Assembly (NCBI GenBank): GCA_910579275.1
Contig: CAJTTO010000005.1
Span: 79,506-143,505 of the forward strand
Length of the DNA stretch: 64,000 nucleotides
Direction: 5' to 3'
Origin: an uncultured Lachnospiraceae bacterium
GTDB taxonomy: Bacteria; Bacillota; Clostridia; Lachnospirales; Lachnospiraceae
Part shown: one piece after another, positions 26,573 to 35,533 of the stretch
Position numbering within the stretch: the stretch's first letter is position 1
Layout: each line of letters starts with the position of its first letter
Translations under genes and position numbers: made by a program
Notes under the pieces: model-generated
Database searches by the model: none
The model's input: only the letters and a program-made list of their open reading frames with translations
What the model was told of the DNA's origin: nothing

Positions 26573-27307
26573 TTATCCTTTTGCTTCCAGTACCAACAGC
26601 GGGTCGATCGCCTGATTATCATAGATAACCTGGTAATCCAACTGTGTTTCTTCCCTGTCAATTACAATTAATGTGTCACGAATTTGAACCTGTTCGCCGA
26701 CTTCCACTTTTACCTCGGCAGTCTGCATACACATATAGCGCGATTTATAACCGTTTCCGTGCTCCACTTCTATAATGAGTGGATATGTATCGTCCGAGTT
26801 GATTGAAGTGACGGTTCCGTCACCGGCAGCGATAATGCGATCCTCCAACTGTGTACTTATTGAAAAGTAAGGGTGCTCCGCAGAATACTGTTCTTTTAAT
26901 ATTCCGACTCCTGTGTATGGGTTCTGGCTTGGAATGGAAGTGTCCTTCTGTGTTGCTTCCTGCACTTCCGTTTCCTGTGTTTTGGCATCTGCCAGTCCTG
27001 CCGCCTTCAGTGTGTCATTCTCCTTCGCCAGGGCAGCATTTTGTGTGTCCAAGGACTCCTTTTCACTTTCCAGCTGCTTCACCCGCTGCTCGCTTGAAGC
27101 CAGCTTCCGCCGCAGGTCAGACTCCGTCCTGTAATGCGTCCCTGACCGGAACATAATCCATGCCAGAGCAACACAAATCAGGAGCATCAGGACAATCAGC
27201 AGACGAAATGTCAAAACCGAAACATAAAAATGCCTGCTTTCTTTCCCCGTATTCGAGACAAGAAGAAGTGAGAAGGATTCCTTGCGCCTGTGTCTTTGCT
27301 GTTTCAT
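26573..27307 (-). CDS. M23 (LytM)-like membrane protein, probably inactive (244 aa)
   Basis: A basic N-terminus and one span (about 31-52) precede a coiled coil (about 60-98, RRKLASSEQRVKQLESEKES) and a LytM-like beta fold. The fold keeps AAGDGTVTSI and VEHGNGYKSRY, but the first zinc-ligand motif HxxxD is replaced (PYFSISTQLEDRI) and the HxH motif is absent (LDYQVIYDN). I infer a non-catalytic LytM protein that binds a partner or the wall. It is immediately upstream of the bactofilin gene, so it is likely its membrane partner. Confidence 0.8.
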   Translation of the reverse strand: MKQQRHRRKESFSLLLVSNTGKESRHFYVSVLTFRLLIVLMLLICVALAWIMFRSGTHYRTESDLRRKLASSEQRVKQLESEKESLDTQNAALAKENDTLKAAGLADAKTQETEVQEATQKDTSIPSQNPYTGVGILKEQYSAEHPYFSISTQLEDRIIAAGDGTVTSINSDDTYPLIIEVEHGNGYKSRYMCMQTAEVKVEVGEQVQIRDTLIVIDREETQLDYQVIYDNQAIDPLLVLEAKG

Positions 27308-27409
27308 AAAGAATCTCCATTCTACAAACTAAAATGAATAGTGGCTTTCTAAACACCTATTTCCCTGACTGGCATCATAACAAATAAAAGCCGGTGCTTA
27401 GAAAATTTC

Positions 27410-27460
27410 TTGCACACAAAATGCAAAGGCCGCATTTTGGCGCGTGTACGGAGCCCATAA
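27410..27460. repeat. relic resembling the family 2 hairpin core
   Basis: GCACACAAAATGC, then AAAGGCC, then GCATTTTGGCGC matches the conserved core of the family 2 elements, but neither terminal repeat nor target duplication is present. It lies in the leader between a minus-strand promoter and the M23-like gene, so it could also act as a transcript hairpin. Confidence 0.4.
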
Positions 27461-27507
27461 CAAGTGCGTACTCCTGTTTGCATATAATAAGGGCTTTTAC
27501 AGTAAAG

Positions 27508-27535
27508 ATTTTATCACAAAATAGGAAAAAGTCAA
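27508..27535 (-). promoter_or_regulatory. candidate promoter for the M23-like/bactofilin pair
   Basis: On the minus strand TTGACT (27535-27530) and TAAAAT (27513-27508) are 16 bases apart, giving a leader of about 190 bases that contains the family 2-like hairpin. Confidence 0.5.
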
Positions 27536-27594
27536 ACAATAGCGCAGTCAAAACCCCTGATATGGCAAAAACATACAAAAAATTACTTTTTTAT

Positions 27595-30459
27595 TCACAC
27601 TTTTGCTTTGTCAAGCATCTTCTTGACATAGTGTCCCGTATACGAGTTCGTGCACGCGGCAATCTGCTCAGGTGTTCCCTCCGCAATAACCGTTCCGCCG
27701 CCATCCCCGCCTTCAGGCCCGATATCGATAATATAATCCGCAGTCTTGATTACATCAAGATTGTGCTCTATCACAACAACCGTATTTCCGCCCTCGGCGA
27801 GACGCTGCAAAATCTCCACAAGCTTGTGCACATCCGCGAAGTGAAGTCCGGTTGTCGGCTCGTCCAAAATATAAATCGTCTTTCCAGTGCTTCTACGGCT
27901 AAGCTCCGTGGCAAGCTTAATACGCTGCGCCTCGCCCCCCGACAATGTCGTGGACGGCTGTCCCAGCCTGATATAGGAAAGTCCGACGTCATACAATGTC
28001 TCTATCTTTCTCTTGATGGACGGAACGGCGTCAAAGAACGTCATTGCTTCCTCGACAGTCATGTCAAGCACGTCATAGATGCTTTTCCCTTTGTACTTGA
28101 CATCCAGCGTTTCCCTGTTGTAGCGTTTCCCCTGACACACCTCGCAGGGAACATACACATCCGGCAGAAAATGCATCTCTATCTTGATGATTCCGTCCCC
28201 GCCGCACGCCTCGCAGCGCCCGCCCTTCACATTAAAGCTGAAACGGCCTTTGCTGTAGCCTTTTGCCTTTGCATCGACCGTGGATGCAAACAAATCCCGA
28301 ATTTGGTCAAATACCCCTGTGTATGTTGCCGGATTCGACCTTGGCGTCCTGCCAATCGGCGACTGGTCAATGGCAATAATCTTGTCAAGCTGTTCCGCAC
28401 CTTCTATTTTCTTGAACTTTCCGGGTATTGTGCGCGCCCTGTTGAGCTTCTTCGCCAGATATTTGTACAAAATCTCATTGACAAGGGAGGATTTTCCGGA
28501 ACCGGACACGCCTGTCACACAGGTAAAAATACCCAGCGGAATTTTCACGTTGACCTCTTTGAGATTGTTCTCCGCAGCACCCTTTACAGACAGCCATCCG
28601 CTCGGCTTTCTTCTCGCTTCCGGTACGGGAATCCGCAGCCTGCCGCTTAAATACTGTCCCGTAACGGATTCCGGCACCTGCATAATCTCCTGCGCGGTTC
28701 CCTGTGCAATCACCTCTCCGCCGTGTTCGCCGGCTCCCGGGCCAATGTCAATCACATGGTCTGCCGCGAGCATCGTATCTTCATCATGCTCCACGACCAG
28801 AAGCGTATTGCCCAGATCCTGTAAATTCCGCAGCGCCGCAAGAAGCTTGTCGTTGTCCCGCTGGTGCAGACCGATACTCGGCTCATCCAAAATATAGCAG
28901 ACACCAACCAGTCCGGAACCAATCTGCGTCGCCAGCCGGATGCGCTGCGCCTCGCCCCCCGACAGGGAAGCTGTCCCTCTTGACAGACACAGATACTCGA
29001 GCCCGACACTCGAGAGAAACCCTACTCTTGCCTTTATTTCCTTTAAGATACGTTTTCCTATCAGCATCTGCTGCCGGGAAAGCTCCATTGTGTCCAAAAA
29101 CGTATAAAGATTCTTAATGGACATAGATGTAATCTCATAAATGTTCTTGTCGCACACGGTAACTGCAAGCGAAGTTTTCTTCAGACGCCTGCCGCCGCAC
29201 TCCTTACAGGGCGTGATGCGCATAAACGTCTCATACTCCTGCTTAATCCCCTCCGATGACGTCTCCCTGTATCTGCGCTCCACGTTTTTAATCAGCCCCT
29301 CAAATGCCACGGGATAGGTTCCCTCACCGCGCTGTCCCTTATAATGCACCAAAACCTCTTTTCCCTTTGTGCCGTTGACAAGGACATCCTGTGCCGCATC
29401 GGACAGTTCTTCAAACGGCGTGTCCAGTGAAAAGCGGTATTCCTTGGAAAGCGCCTGTAAAATGGCATTGGTAAAACTGCTTTTGTCTGCACACGACTGC
29501 CACCCCATGACAGTGATTGCCCCCTGATTGATGCTAAGGCTCCTGTCCGGTATGATCAAGTCAATGTCAAATTCCATTTTATAGCCAAGTCCGAAGCACT
29601 CAGGGCATGCGCCAAACGGATTGTTGAAGGAAAAACTCCTCGGCTCCACCTCGTCAATGCTGATATTACAGTCCGGACAGGCAAAGCTGTCAGAAAAATT
29701 CATCATCTCGCCGTCAATGACATCTACCATCAAAAGCCCTTCGGAAAGTGCCATGACATTTTCAATGGAGTCTGTCAATCGCCTCTCGATGCCATCCTTA
29801 ATCGCAATTCGGTCCACGACAACCTCGATATTGTGCTTGATATTTTTCTCGAGCTTGATATCCTCGGACAAATCATACAGACTACCGTCAATGCGCACAC
29901 GCACATAACCGCTCTTTTTTGCGCGGTCAAGCACCTTGGCATGCTCGCCCTTTCTGCCGCGCACAACAGGTGCCAGAAGCTGAAGCTTGGTGCCCTGCGG
30001 CAGATCCATAATCTGATCCACCATCTGGTCGATGGTCTGGCGCTTGATTTCCCTGCCGCAGTTCGGGCAGTGTGGTATCCCGATACGCGCATATAACAAT
30101 CGAAAGTAGTCATAAATTTCCGTCACTGTCCCGACTGTGGAACGCGGATTCCTGTTGGTTGATTTCTGGTCAATCGAGATTGCCGGAGACAATCCGTCAA
30201 TACGCTCCACATTCGGTTTCTCCATCTGTCCCAGAAACTGTCTTGCATAGGAGGACAGCGATTCCATATAGCGCCGCTGCCCTTCTGCATAGATGGTGTC
30301 AAAGGCAAGCGAGGACTTCCCTGAACCCGACAGACCTGTCAGCACGACAAATTTATTTCTGGGTATATCAAGATCTATATTTTTCAAATTATGTTCATTT
30401 GCCCCGCGAATCTTGATGACCTCGCCTTTTGGAAGCATTTTCAGTTGTTCCTTATCCAT
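27595..30459 (-). CDS. uvrA: excinuclease ABC subunit A
   Basis: UvrA finds DNA lesions and loads UvrB. Two ABC ATPase halves are present: the first with GLSGSGKSSLAFD, the second with GVSGSGKSSLVNE, and signature LSGGEAQRI in both. Zinc modules are visible (CPNCGRE, CPDC/CPEC, CKECGG, CEACGG/CEVCQG). Conserved RYMESLSSYARQFLGQM lies near the start. I chose ATG 30459 (MDKEQLK), which has AAAGG upstream; an in-frame TTG at 30501 overlaps the uvrB stop and has no good spacing. The length of 954 is normal. It follows uvrB by 38 bases. Confidence 0.97.
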   Translation of the reverse strand: MDKEQLKMLPKGEVIKIRGANEHNLKNIDLDIPRNKFVVLTGLSGSGKSSLAFDTIYAEGQRRYMESLSSYARQFLGQMEKPNVERIDGLSPAISIDQKSTNRNPRSTVGTVTEIYDYFRLLYARIGIPHCPNCGREIKRQTIDQMVDQIMDLPQGTKLQLLAPVVRGRKGEHAKVLDRAKKSGYVRVRIDGSLYDLSEDIKLEKNIKHNIEVVVDRIAIKDGIERRLTDSIENVMALSEGLLMVDVIDGEMMNFSDSFACPDCNISIDEVEPRSFSFNNPFGACPECFGLGYKMEFDIDLIIPDRSLSINQGAITVMGWQSCADKSSFTNAILQALSKEYRFSLDTPFEELSDAAQDVLVNGTKGKEVLVHYKGQRGEGTYPVAFEGLIKNVERRYRETSSEGIKQEYETFMRITPCKECGGRRLKKTSLAVTVCDKNIYEITSMSIKNLYTFLDTMELSRQQMLIGKRILKEIKARVGFLSSVGLEYLCLSRGTASLSGGEAQRIRLATQIGSGLVGVCYILDEPSIGLHQRDNDKLLAALRNLQDLGNTLLVVEHDEDTMLAADHVIDIGPGAGEHGGEVIAQGTAQEIMQVPESVTGQYLSGRLRIPVPEARRKPSGWLSVKGAAENNLKEVNVKIPLGIFTCVTGVSGSGKSSLVNEILYKYLAKKLNRARTIPGKFKKIEGAEQLDKIIAIDQSPIGRTPRSNPATYTGVFDQIRDLFASTVDAKAKGYSKGRFSFNVKGGRCEACGGDGIIKIEMHFLPDVYVPCEVCQGKRYNRETLDVKYKGKSIYDVLDMTVEEAMTFFDAVPSIKRKIETLYDVGLSYIRLGQPSTTLSGGEAQRIKLATELSRRSTGKTIYILDEPTTGLHFADVHKLVEILQRLAEGGNTVVVIEHNLDVIKTADYIIDIGPEGGDGGGTVIAEGTPEQIAACTNSYTGHYVKKMLDKAKV

Positions 30460-30497
30460 ACTTGTACCGTACCTTTCTAAAATATTCTGCAATTCTA

Positions 30498-32492
30498 TCA
30501 AAGCCCTTCCGTCAAATCCTGCAGCTGTTTCTTGAGTTCCGTCATCTTGTCGCGCAGCTCCATCGCCGCCTCAAAATTCAGGTCGGCTGCCGCCTTGCGC
30601 ATATTTTTCTCCACCGTGGCAATCAGTTTCTTAAGCTCTTTCTCGTTCATGGATTCCGGATCCTTGGCAAATGCCTGCTCCTCTTTTGCCACGGCCTTTG
30701 ATATGCTGATAAGATCCCTTACCGCCTTCTTGATTGTCTGCGGTGTAATGCCATGCTCATCATTATACTTCTGCTGGATAGCACGTCTCCGCGCCGTCTC
30801 GTCCAGTGTCACCTGCATCGAGTCCGTAATCATGTCCGCATACATGACAACATGCCCTTCCGCATTTCTGGCAGCGCGTCCTACCGTCTGTATCAGCGAA
30901 GTCGCCGAGCGCAGAAATCCCTCTTTATCTGCGTCGAGAATTGCCACAAGCGATATCTCGGGAATGTCAAGTCCTTCCCGCAAAAGGTTGATTCCAACGA
31001 GCACGTCAAAGACATCCAGACGCATATCCCTGATAATCTCCGCACGCTCCAGCGTGTCGATATCCGAATGGAGATATTTCACACGCACGCCCACCTCGGA
31101 CATATATTTCGTCAAATCCTCCGCCATGCGCTTTGTCAGTGTTGTCACCAGAACTTTATTATGCTTCGCTGTTTCCGCGTTTATGCGCGCTATCAGGTCA
31201 TCAATCTGCCCCTCCACCGGATGAATCTCAATCTCCGGATCAAGCAGTCCCGTCGGTCTGATAATCTGTTCCGCACGCAGCAGTTCATGTTCCTGCTCAT
31301 ACACGTTAGGCGTTGCCGACACAAAAAGCATCTGGTCAATTTTTCCCTCAAACTCGTCAAATTTCAGCGGTCTGTTGTCGAGCGCCGACGGAAGACGGAA
31401 ACCATACTCCACCAGCGTATTTTTCCTCGAGCGGTCGCCTGCATACATCCCCCTTATCTGCGGGATTGTCATATGTGACTCGTCAACGATTATCAAAAAA
31501 TCGTCGGTAAAAAAGTCCATGAGACAGTACGGCGGTTCTCCCTCCTTTGTCCCGTTGAGATGCCTTGAGTAGTTCTCAATACCGGAACAGAAACCTGTCT
31601 CCCGCAGCATTTCAATGTCAAAATTTGTGCGCTCCGAAATCCGCTGTGCCTCAAGCAGCTTGTCCTCACTCTTAAAATAGCGAACCCGCTCCTTCATCTC
31701 CGCCTCAATCACCTCGCACGCCTTTGCAATCCGCTCCGGAGCAACAACATAGTGCGATGCAGGGAAGATGGTAGTATGCTCGAGCGTGGCAGTGACCTTG
31801 TTCGTAACCGGGTCAATCTCGGCAATACGGTCAATCTCATCTCCAAAAAACTCCACGCGTATCAGACATTCCCCGCCCTGCGCCGGATGGATGTCGACAA
31901 CATCACCATGCACGCGGAACCGCCCCCTGTCCAAATCCAGATCGTTGCGGTCATACTGCATCTCAATCAGGGCATGAATCACCTCGTCCCTGTCCTTTTC
32001 CATGCCCGGCCGCAAGGAAAGCATCATTCCCTGATACTCGTCCGGACTGCCCAGACCATAAATACAGGAAACACTCGCCACCACCACTACGTCACGCCGC
32101 TCGGTCAGCGATGCCGTGGCGGACAGCCTAAGCTTGTCTATCTCGTCATTCACGGCAGAGTCCTTTGCGATATACGTATCGGAGGACGGAATGTATGCTT
32201 CCGGCTGATAATAATCATAGTAGGACACAAAATACTCCACTGCGTTTTCCGGAAAAAATTCCTTAAACTCACCGTAAAGCTGACCCGCCAAAGTTTTGTT
32301 GTGGGCTATGACAAGGGTAGGTTTATTTAATGCCGCTATGATATTTGCCATGGTAAAGGTCTTGCCGGAACCGGTGACTCCGAGAAGCGTCTGGAACTGG
32401 TTGCCCTCCTGAAACCCTTTGACAAGTTCCGCAATTGCCTCCGGCTGATCACCTGTGGGCTGGTATTCCGAATGTAACTTGAACTGATCCAT
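30498..32492 (-). CDS. uvrB: excinuclease ABC subunit B
   Basis: UvrB verifies damage and recruits UvrC. Walker A is LLGVTGSGKTFTMANI near 40, the beta-hairpin YYDYYQPEAYIP follows, and helicase motifs DESH and MLFVSATPN and the C-terminal UVR coiled coil (LKKLIATVEKNMRKAAADL) are present. I chose ATG 32492 with GGAGG six bases upstream, giving 664 residues as is usual; the longer frame to 32603 has no support. It is the first gene of a uvrB-uvrA operon, behind a promoter that carries a LexA-like site. Confidence 0.97.
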   Translation of the reverse strand: MDQFKLHSEYQPTGDQPEAIAELVKGFQEGNQFQTLLGVTGSGKTFTMANIIAALNKPTLVIAHNKTLAGQLYGEFKEFFPENAVEYFVSYYDYYQPEAYIPSSDTYIAKDSAVNDEIDKLRLSATASLTERRDVVVVASVSCIYGLGSPDEYQGMMLSLRPGMEKDRDEVIHALIEMQYDRNDLDLDRGRFRVHGDVVDIHPAQGGECLIRVEFFGDEIDRIAEIDPVTNKVTATLEHTTIFPASHYVVAPERIAKACEVIEAEMKERVRYFKSEDKLLEAQRISERTNFDIEMLRETGFCSGIENYSRHLNGTKEGEPPYCLMDFFTDDFLIIVDESHMTIPQIRGMYAGDRSRKNTLVEYGFRLPSALDNRPLKFDEFEGKIDQMLFVSATPNVYEQEHELLRAEQIIRPTGLLDPEIEIHPVEGQIDDLIARINAETAKHNKVLVTTLTKRMAEDLTKYMSEVGVRVKYLHSDIDTLERAEIIRDMRLDVFDVLVGINLLREGLDIPEISLVAILDADKEGFLRSATSLIQTVGRAARNAEGHVVMYADMITDSMQVTLDETARRRAIQQKYNDEHGITPQTIKKAVRDLISISKAVAKEEQAFAKDPESMNEKELKKLIATVEKNMRKAAADLNFEAAMELRDKMTELKKQLQDLTEGL

Positions 32493-32599
32493 AATCATCC
32501 TCCCTGCTGCCAACACCCGCGCATTTGGGCATTTAGACGAATTGCTGTGTGAACCGCTCACGCCGCATGATTCCCTCGCAAAAATACGTATGTATATTC

Positions 32600-32631
32600 G
32601 CAAACATATATTCTTTTCTAGTATACCACAA
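32600..32631 (-). promoter_or_regulatory. candidate uvrB promoter with LexA-like operator
   Basis: On the minus strand TTGTGG (32631-32626) and TATGTT (32608-32603) are 17 bases apart. The -10 box lies inside GAATATATGTTTG (32613-32601), which differs at two positions from the Gram-positive SOS box CGAAC-N4-GTTYG. The overlap suits SOS control of uvrBA. Confidence 0.45.
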
Positions 32632-32637
32632 AAAATA

Positions 32638-32665
32638 AAAAAGTATAGAGGGTTTCTATACTTTT
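32638..32665 (-). terminator. Rho-independent terminator downstream of the MATE gene
   Basis: The 11-bp stem AAAAAGTATAG/CTATACTTTTT with a 6-7-base loop is followed on the minus strand by a T-rich run. A family 1 element separates it from the MATE stop, and it lies just upstream of the uvrB promoter. Confidence 0.7.
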
Positions 32666-32676
32666 TTACAAAATCA

Positions 32677-32831
32677 GTAACAGTTCAGCCTTCGGCTTCC
32701 TGTTACGGGCATCAAGCCATGCAAAACCACTTCGTGGTGTCAAAGCCACGTACCGTGGCTTGATGCAGCTCATCCATTACGCTATTTCACGAACTTTGCA
32801 GTAAATGCAAAGTTCTGCGCTGAACTCCTGC
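32677..32831 (+). mobile_element. family 1 MITE-like element, copy B (155 bp)
   Basis: The left end GTAACAGTTCAGCC is intact and the right end has decayed to CTGAACTCCTGC. CAAAATCA flanks both sides (32669-32676 and 32832-32839), an exact 8-bp target duplication. The right stem reads GAACTTTGCA/TGCAAAGTTC, so both arms changed together relative to copy A. The extra AAAATCAT hairpin is absent. Confidence 0.88.
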
Positions 32832-32853
32832 CAAAATCAGTAGCAGTTCAACT

Positions 32854-34236
32854 CTAGCCCTTCTGCCTGTCGATTCGCTCAAAATTATGTATCCAGTCTG
32901 CCTTGAAAAAATATAGCAGGAACACGACGCAGCTAGTCCCCCACGTCAGCGGATATGCGGTGAAAACAACCTCGATGTGAGGGTAGAAGCGCAGCATCAG
33001 CGTGATGTAAGCCACCCGCAGCACACACCAGAACCCGAGCATGGTGAACATCGGAACCGTGGCCTTTCCGGCACCGCGCATAATCCCCGCAATGCAGTGC
33101 GCCAGTGCCAGCAGACAGTAAAAAAGCGCCTCAACGCGTGCCTGCCTTACCCCAAATGCAATCACATCCGGAGAATTACTGAATATGCCAATAAATACTG
33201 GCGCGGCAGTCCAAAAGACCACCCCGATGAATTCTGCCATGGAAACGGAACAAAGAATGCCAAAACGCACCCCTTTTTTCACCCGGTCATATTTCTTTGC
33301 CCCCAGATTCTGACCTACGAAGGTGGACAATGCCTGTGCAAAACATGTAATCGGCAGGAATGCAAAACCCTCAATTTTGGCATACGAGCCGCATCCTGCC
33401 ATCGCGGACGGTCCAAACGTATTGATATTGGTCTGCACTACCAGATTCGCCATGGCAATCACGGAATTCTGAACGCCTGACGGCAGACCGAAACGGATAA
33501 TATTTTTCAGGCTTTCCCAGTGGAACCTGACCGACTTCAGTTTCAGCTGGTATTCCGTTTTGCACCGGAGCAGCTGTATCAGGCAGAGCAGCGCGCTGAT
33601 TCCCTGAGATATGGTCGTCGCAATCGCCGCCGCACCCACGCCGAAACGAAAGCCGCCAACCAGCACCAAATCCAGCGCCACATTGACCAGTGAGGAAATA
33701 ATCAGATAATACAGCGGGTGTCTGCTGTCTCCTACCGCCTGCAGGATGCCGACAAAAATATTATACATTACCGTAAAAACTGCCCCGCAGAAATAAAACC
33801 GAAAATACACCACCGACTGCGGCAGCACATTTTCCGGCGTGCGCATCCAGCGGAGAATCGTCGGGGTAAAACATACGCCCAAAACGGTCAGTAAAATTCC
33901 GGCCGCCAAGCCAAACGCCACATCCGTATGAATGGCAAGCTGCATCGCCTTGTAGTCCTTAGCTCCATACTCCTTGGCAATCATGACGCCTGCTCCCATA
34001 GCCACACCGCCGAAAAAACCGACCATCATAAAGATAAGGCTCCCTGAGGAACTTACCGCTGCAAGCGCCTCATCCCCCAGAAATTTCCCTACTATTAACG
34101 AATCAAACGTATTATAAAGCTGCTGGAATACCTGTCCCAGAAAAATAGGCAATGCGAAGAATAATATTTTCTTCCATATTGACCCTTCTGTCAGATTATT
34201 TTTTTGCTGTCCGGCTGTACTCTCTCTCTCTTTCAT
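32854..34236 (-). CDS. MATE family efflux transporter (460 aa)
   Basis: A twelve-span cation-coupled multidrug or metabolite exporter: WKKILFFALPIFLGQVFQQLYNTFDSLIVGKFLGDEALAAV is the typical first span and loop, and GLPSGVQNSVIAMANLVVQTNINTFG the mirrored second half. The length is normal for NorM/DinF-like members. Its 3' end lies 23 bases from a family 1 element. It follows the YqeY gene by 54 bases and may share its transcript. Substrate is unknown. Confidence 0.9.
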   Translation of the reverse strand: MKERESTAGQQKNNLTEGSIWKKILFFALPIFLGQVFQQLYNTFDSLIVGKFLGDEALAAVSSSGSLIFMMVGFFGGVAMGAGVMIAKEYGAKDYKAMQLAIHTDVAFGLAAGILLTVLGVCFTPTILRWMRTPENVLPQSVVYFRFYFCGAVFTVMYNIFVGILQAVGDSRHPLYYLIISSLVNVALDLVLVGGFRFGVGAAAIATTISQGISALLCLIQLLRCKTEYQLKLKSVRFHWESLKNIIRFGLPSGVQNSVIAMANLVVQTNINTFGPSAMAGCGSYAKIEGFAFLPITCFAQALSTFVGQNLGAKKYDRVKKGVRFGILCSVSMAEFIGVVFWTAAPVFIGIFSNSPDVIAFGVRQARVEALFYCLLALAHCIAGIMRGAGKATVPMFTMLGFWCVLRVAYITLMLRFYPHIEVVFTAYPLTWGTSCVVFLLYFFKADWIHNFERIDRQKG

Positions 34237-34290
34237 CGTCCTTGCCCATCCTCCCAGTGCACTAATCGCTTGTAATCTCGACGAATTTGG

Positions 34291-34728
34291 TCACTGGCAA
34301 AGTTTTGCCACAACCTGATTAATCACGCTGCCGTCTGCCTTTCCCTTCAATTCGGGCATAATTGTTTTCATGATCATTCCTTTATTTTTCTGCGCTGCAA
34401 CCTCCGCAAATTTTTCCATAATAAATGCCTCAATCTCCTCTGCGGACATCATTTGGGGCGCATACTCCTGAAAAATGTCGTACCTTGCCTGATACTCCTT
34501 CTTTAAGTCCTCCCTTGTGTCCGGGCAGGTGTCAAGCTGTTCCTTCACGGACTTGATTTCCTTTAAAATCACGCGGTCCACAATCTCCTCACTGATATTG
34601 TCGCGGCAGTTCTCGTCGATTGCGACCTTCTTCGCCGCTGAAACCAGTGCGGAAAGTGCATCCTTTCTCACCTTGTCACGCGCTTTCATTGCCGCCATCA
34701 TGTCTTTTTGTAACTGTTCGAATTTCAT
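34291..34728 (-). CDS. yqeY: GatB/YqeY domain protein (145 aa)
   Basis: YqeY proteins resemble the C-terminal tRNA-contacting tail of the GatB amidotransferase subunit. Seen are the N-terminal helices MKFEQLQKDMMAAMKARDKVRKDALSAL and the C-terminal AAQKNKGMIMKTIMPELKGKADGSVINQVVAKL. Length is normal. The cellular role is not well defined; binding of tRNA-like substrates is inferred from the fold. It is 42 bases downstream of the Thg1-like gene, so a tRNA-linked gene group is possible. Confidence 0.88.
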   Translation of the reverse strand: MKFEQLQKDMMAAMKARDKVRKDALSALVSAAKKVAIDENCRDNISEEIVDRVILKEIKSVKEQLDTCPDTREDLKKEYQARYDIFQEYAPQMMSAEEIEAFIMEKFAEVAAQKNKGMIMKTIMPELKGKADGSVINQVVAKLCQ

Positions 34729-34770
34729 TGTTTTTTCCTCTCTTTCCTTGTTTATTATCTGAATTTATTT

Positions 34771-35523
34771 TCACAAAAAACTGCAAATCTGTTTTGCATA
34801 CGATTCACCCAGCGGCAGCTCGTACTCCACTTTCAGCCTGCTCCGCACCGCAGTCTCAGATTTTCCTGTCACGGGATTCTGCCCCTCTTTTTCATACTGC
34901 TCTTTCCAGACTCCGACGCCCCGCTTCTGCCACGACGGGAGTTGGTCGAAGTTGATGCCTTTTGAAAAGAGGAGTTCATTCTTAAAGCTCACGGACTGCC
35001 CTTCGAGTGCCTTGGTGGCTTCCTGAACCGTCTTTCCCGCTTTTCTGAGCATCCAGTAACAGTGTGCGTTCAGGGAATTTCTGTGCGCATCCTCCTGCCG
35101 CCACAGGAAATAGTCCTGCACCCTTTCAAGCGTGGGAAGCGGCACCATCCTGCAATCAAACGTTGCCGCCTTTCCAAGCGCGAGCGAAAAGGCCGCACTC
35201 GCCTCCGCTGCCAGTGTCGAATTGTACTTGCGCACCTTTCTGCCAAAGGCATTTTCCCCAGCGGCAAACAATAGCGATATCTCGTCGCTCTCTGTAAACC
35301 CATACACAACACGAAACCCACAGTCCATCAGATGCTCGACGGTGTGAACCATCAAATCCCGAAAATGAATGTCAAACGGCGCTTCGAACTTGCAAGTCTC
35401 TTTCGTCAGTCTTGTGAAGCCTCTGCCATCAAGTCTCGCCACCATATAAATCTCCGGCAAAAGAATCTGGTCGAGTGACTGTTCGTATATGCGCATCTTT
35501 TTATCTAAATCATCAAATTTCAT
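34771..35523 (-). CDS. Thg1-like 3'-5' polymerase (tRNA repair/guanylyltransferase family, 250 aa)
   Basis: This is a Thg1-family reverse-direction nucleotidyltransferase, uncommon in bacteria. The catalytic block is intact: RLDGRGFTRLT with Asp32 and GFTESDEISLLF with Asp80 and Glu81, the carboxylates that bind two metals. FKNELLFSKGINF follows near residue 190. Bacterial Thg1-like proteins add missing 5' nucleotides to truncated tRNAs using the 3' side as template. I chose ATG 35523, which has AGGAG seven bases upstream; the frame continues to 35613 into the previous gene. It lies 10 bases after a polynucleotide-kinase-like gene, which would prepare or edit RNA ends. Confidence 0.85.
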   Translation of the reverse strand: MKFDDLDKKMRIYEQSLDQILLPEIYMVARLDGRGFTRLTKETCKFEAPFDIHFRDLMVHTVEHLMDCGFRVVYGFTESDEISLLFAAGENAFGRKVRKYNSTLAAEASAAFSLALGKAATFDCRMVPLPTLERVQDYFLWRQEDAHRNSLNAHCYWMLRKAGKTVQEATKALEGQSVSFKNELLFSKGINFDQLPSWQKRGVGVWKEQYEKEGQNPVTGKSETAVRSRLKVEYELPLGESYAKQICSFL

Positions 35524-35533
35524 TGTTCCACTC

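Noticed and set aside
27375..27578. 67-codon minus-strand hydrophobic frame
   Set aside because: It covers a promoter and a repeat-like hairpin, and no ribosome site was found.
27394..28650. 418-codon plus-strand frame
   Set aside because: It lies antisense to the 3' part of uvrA; its composition is Arg/Leu/His-rich as expected for a shadow frame.
32542..32763. 73-codon plus-strand frame
   Set aside because: It runs from the uvrB leader into a family 1 element; a similar peptide at 40683-40898 arises from another copy of the same repeat.
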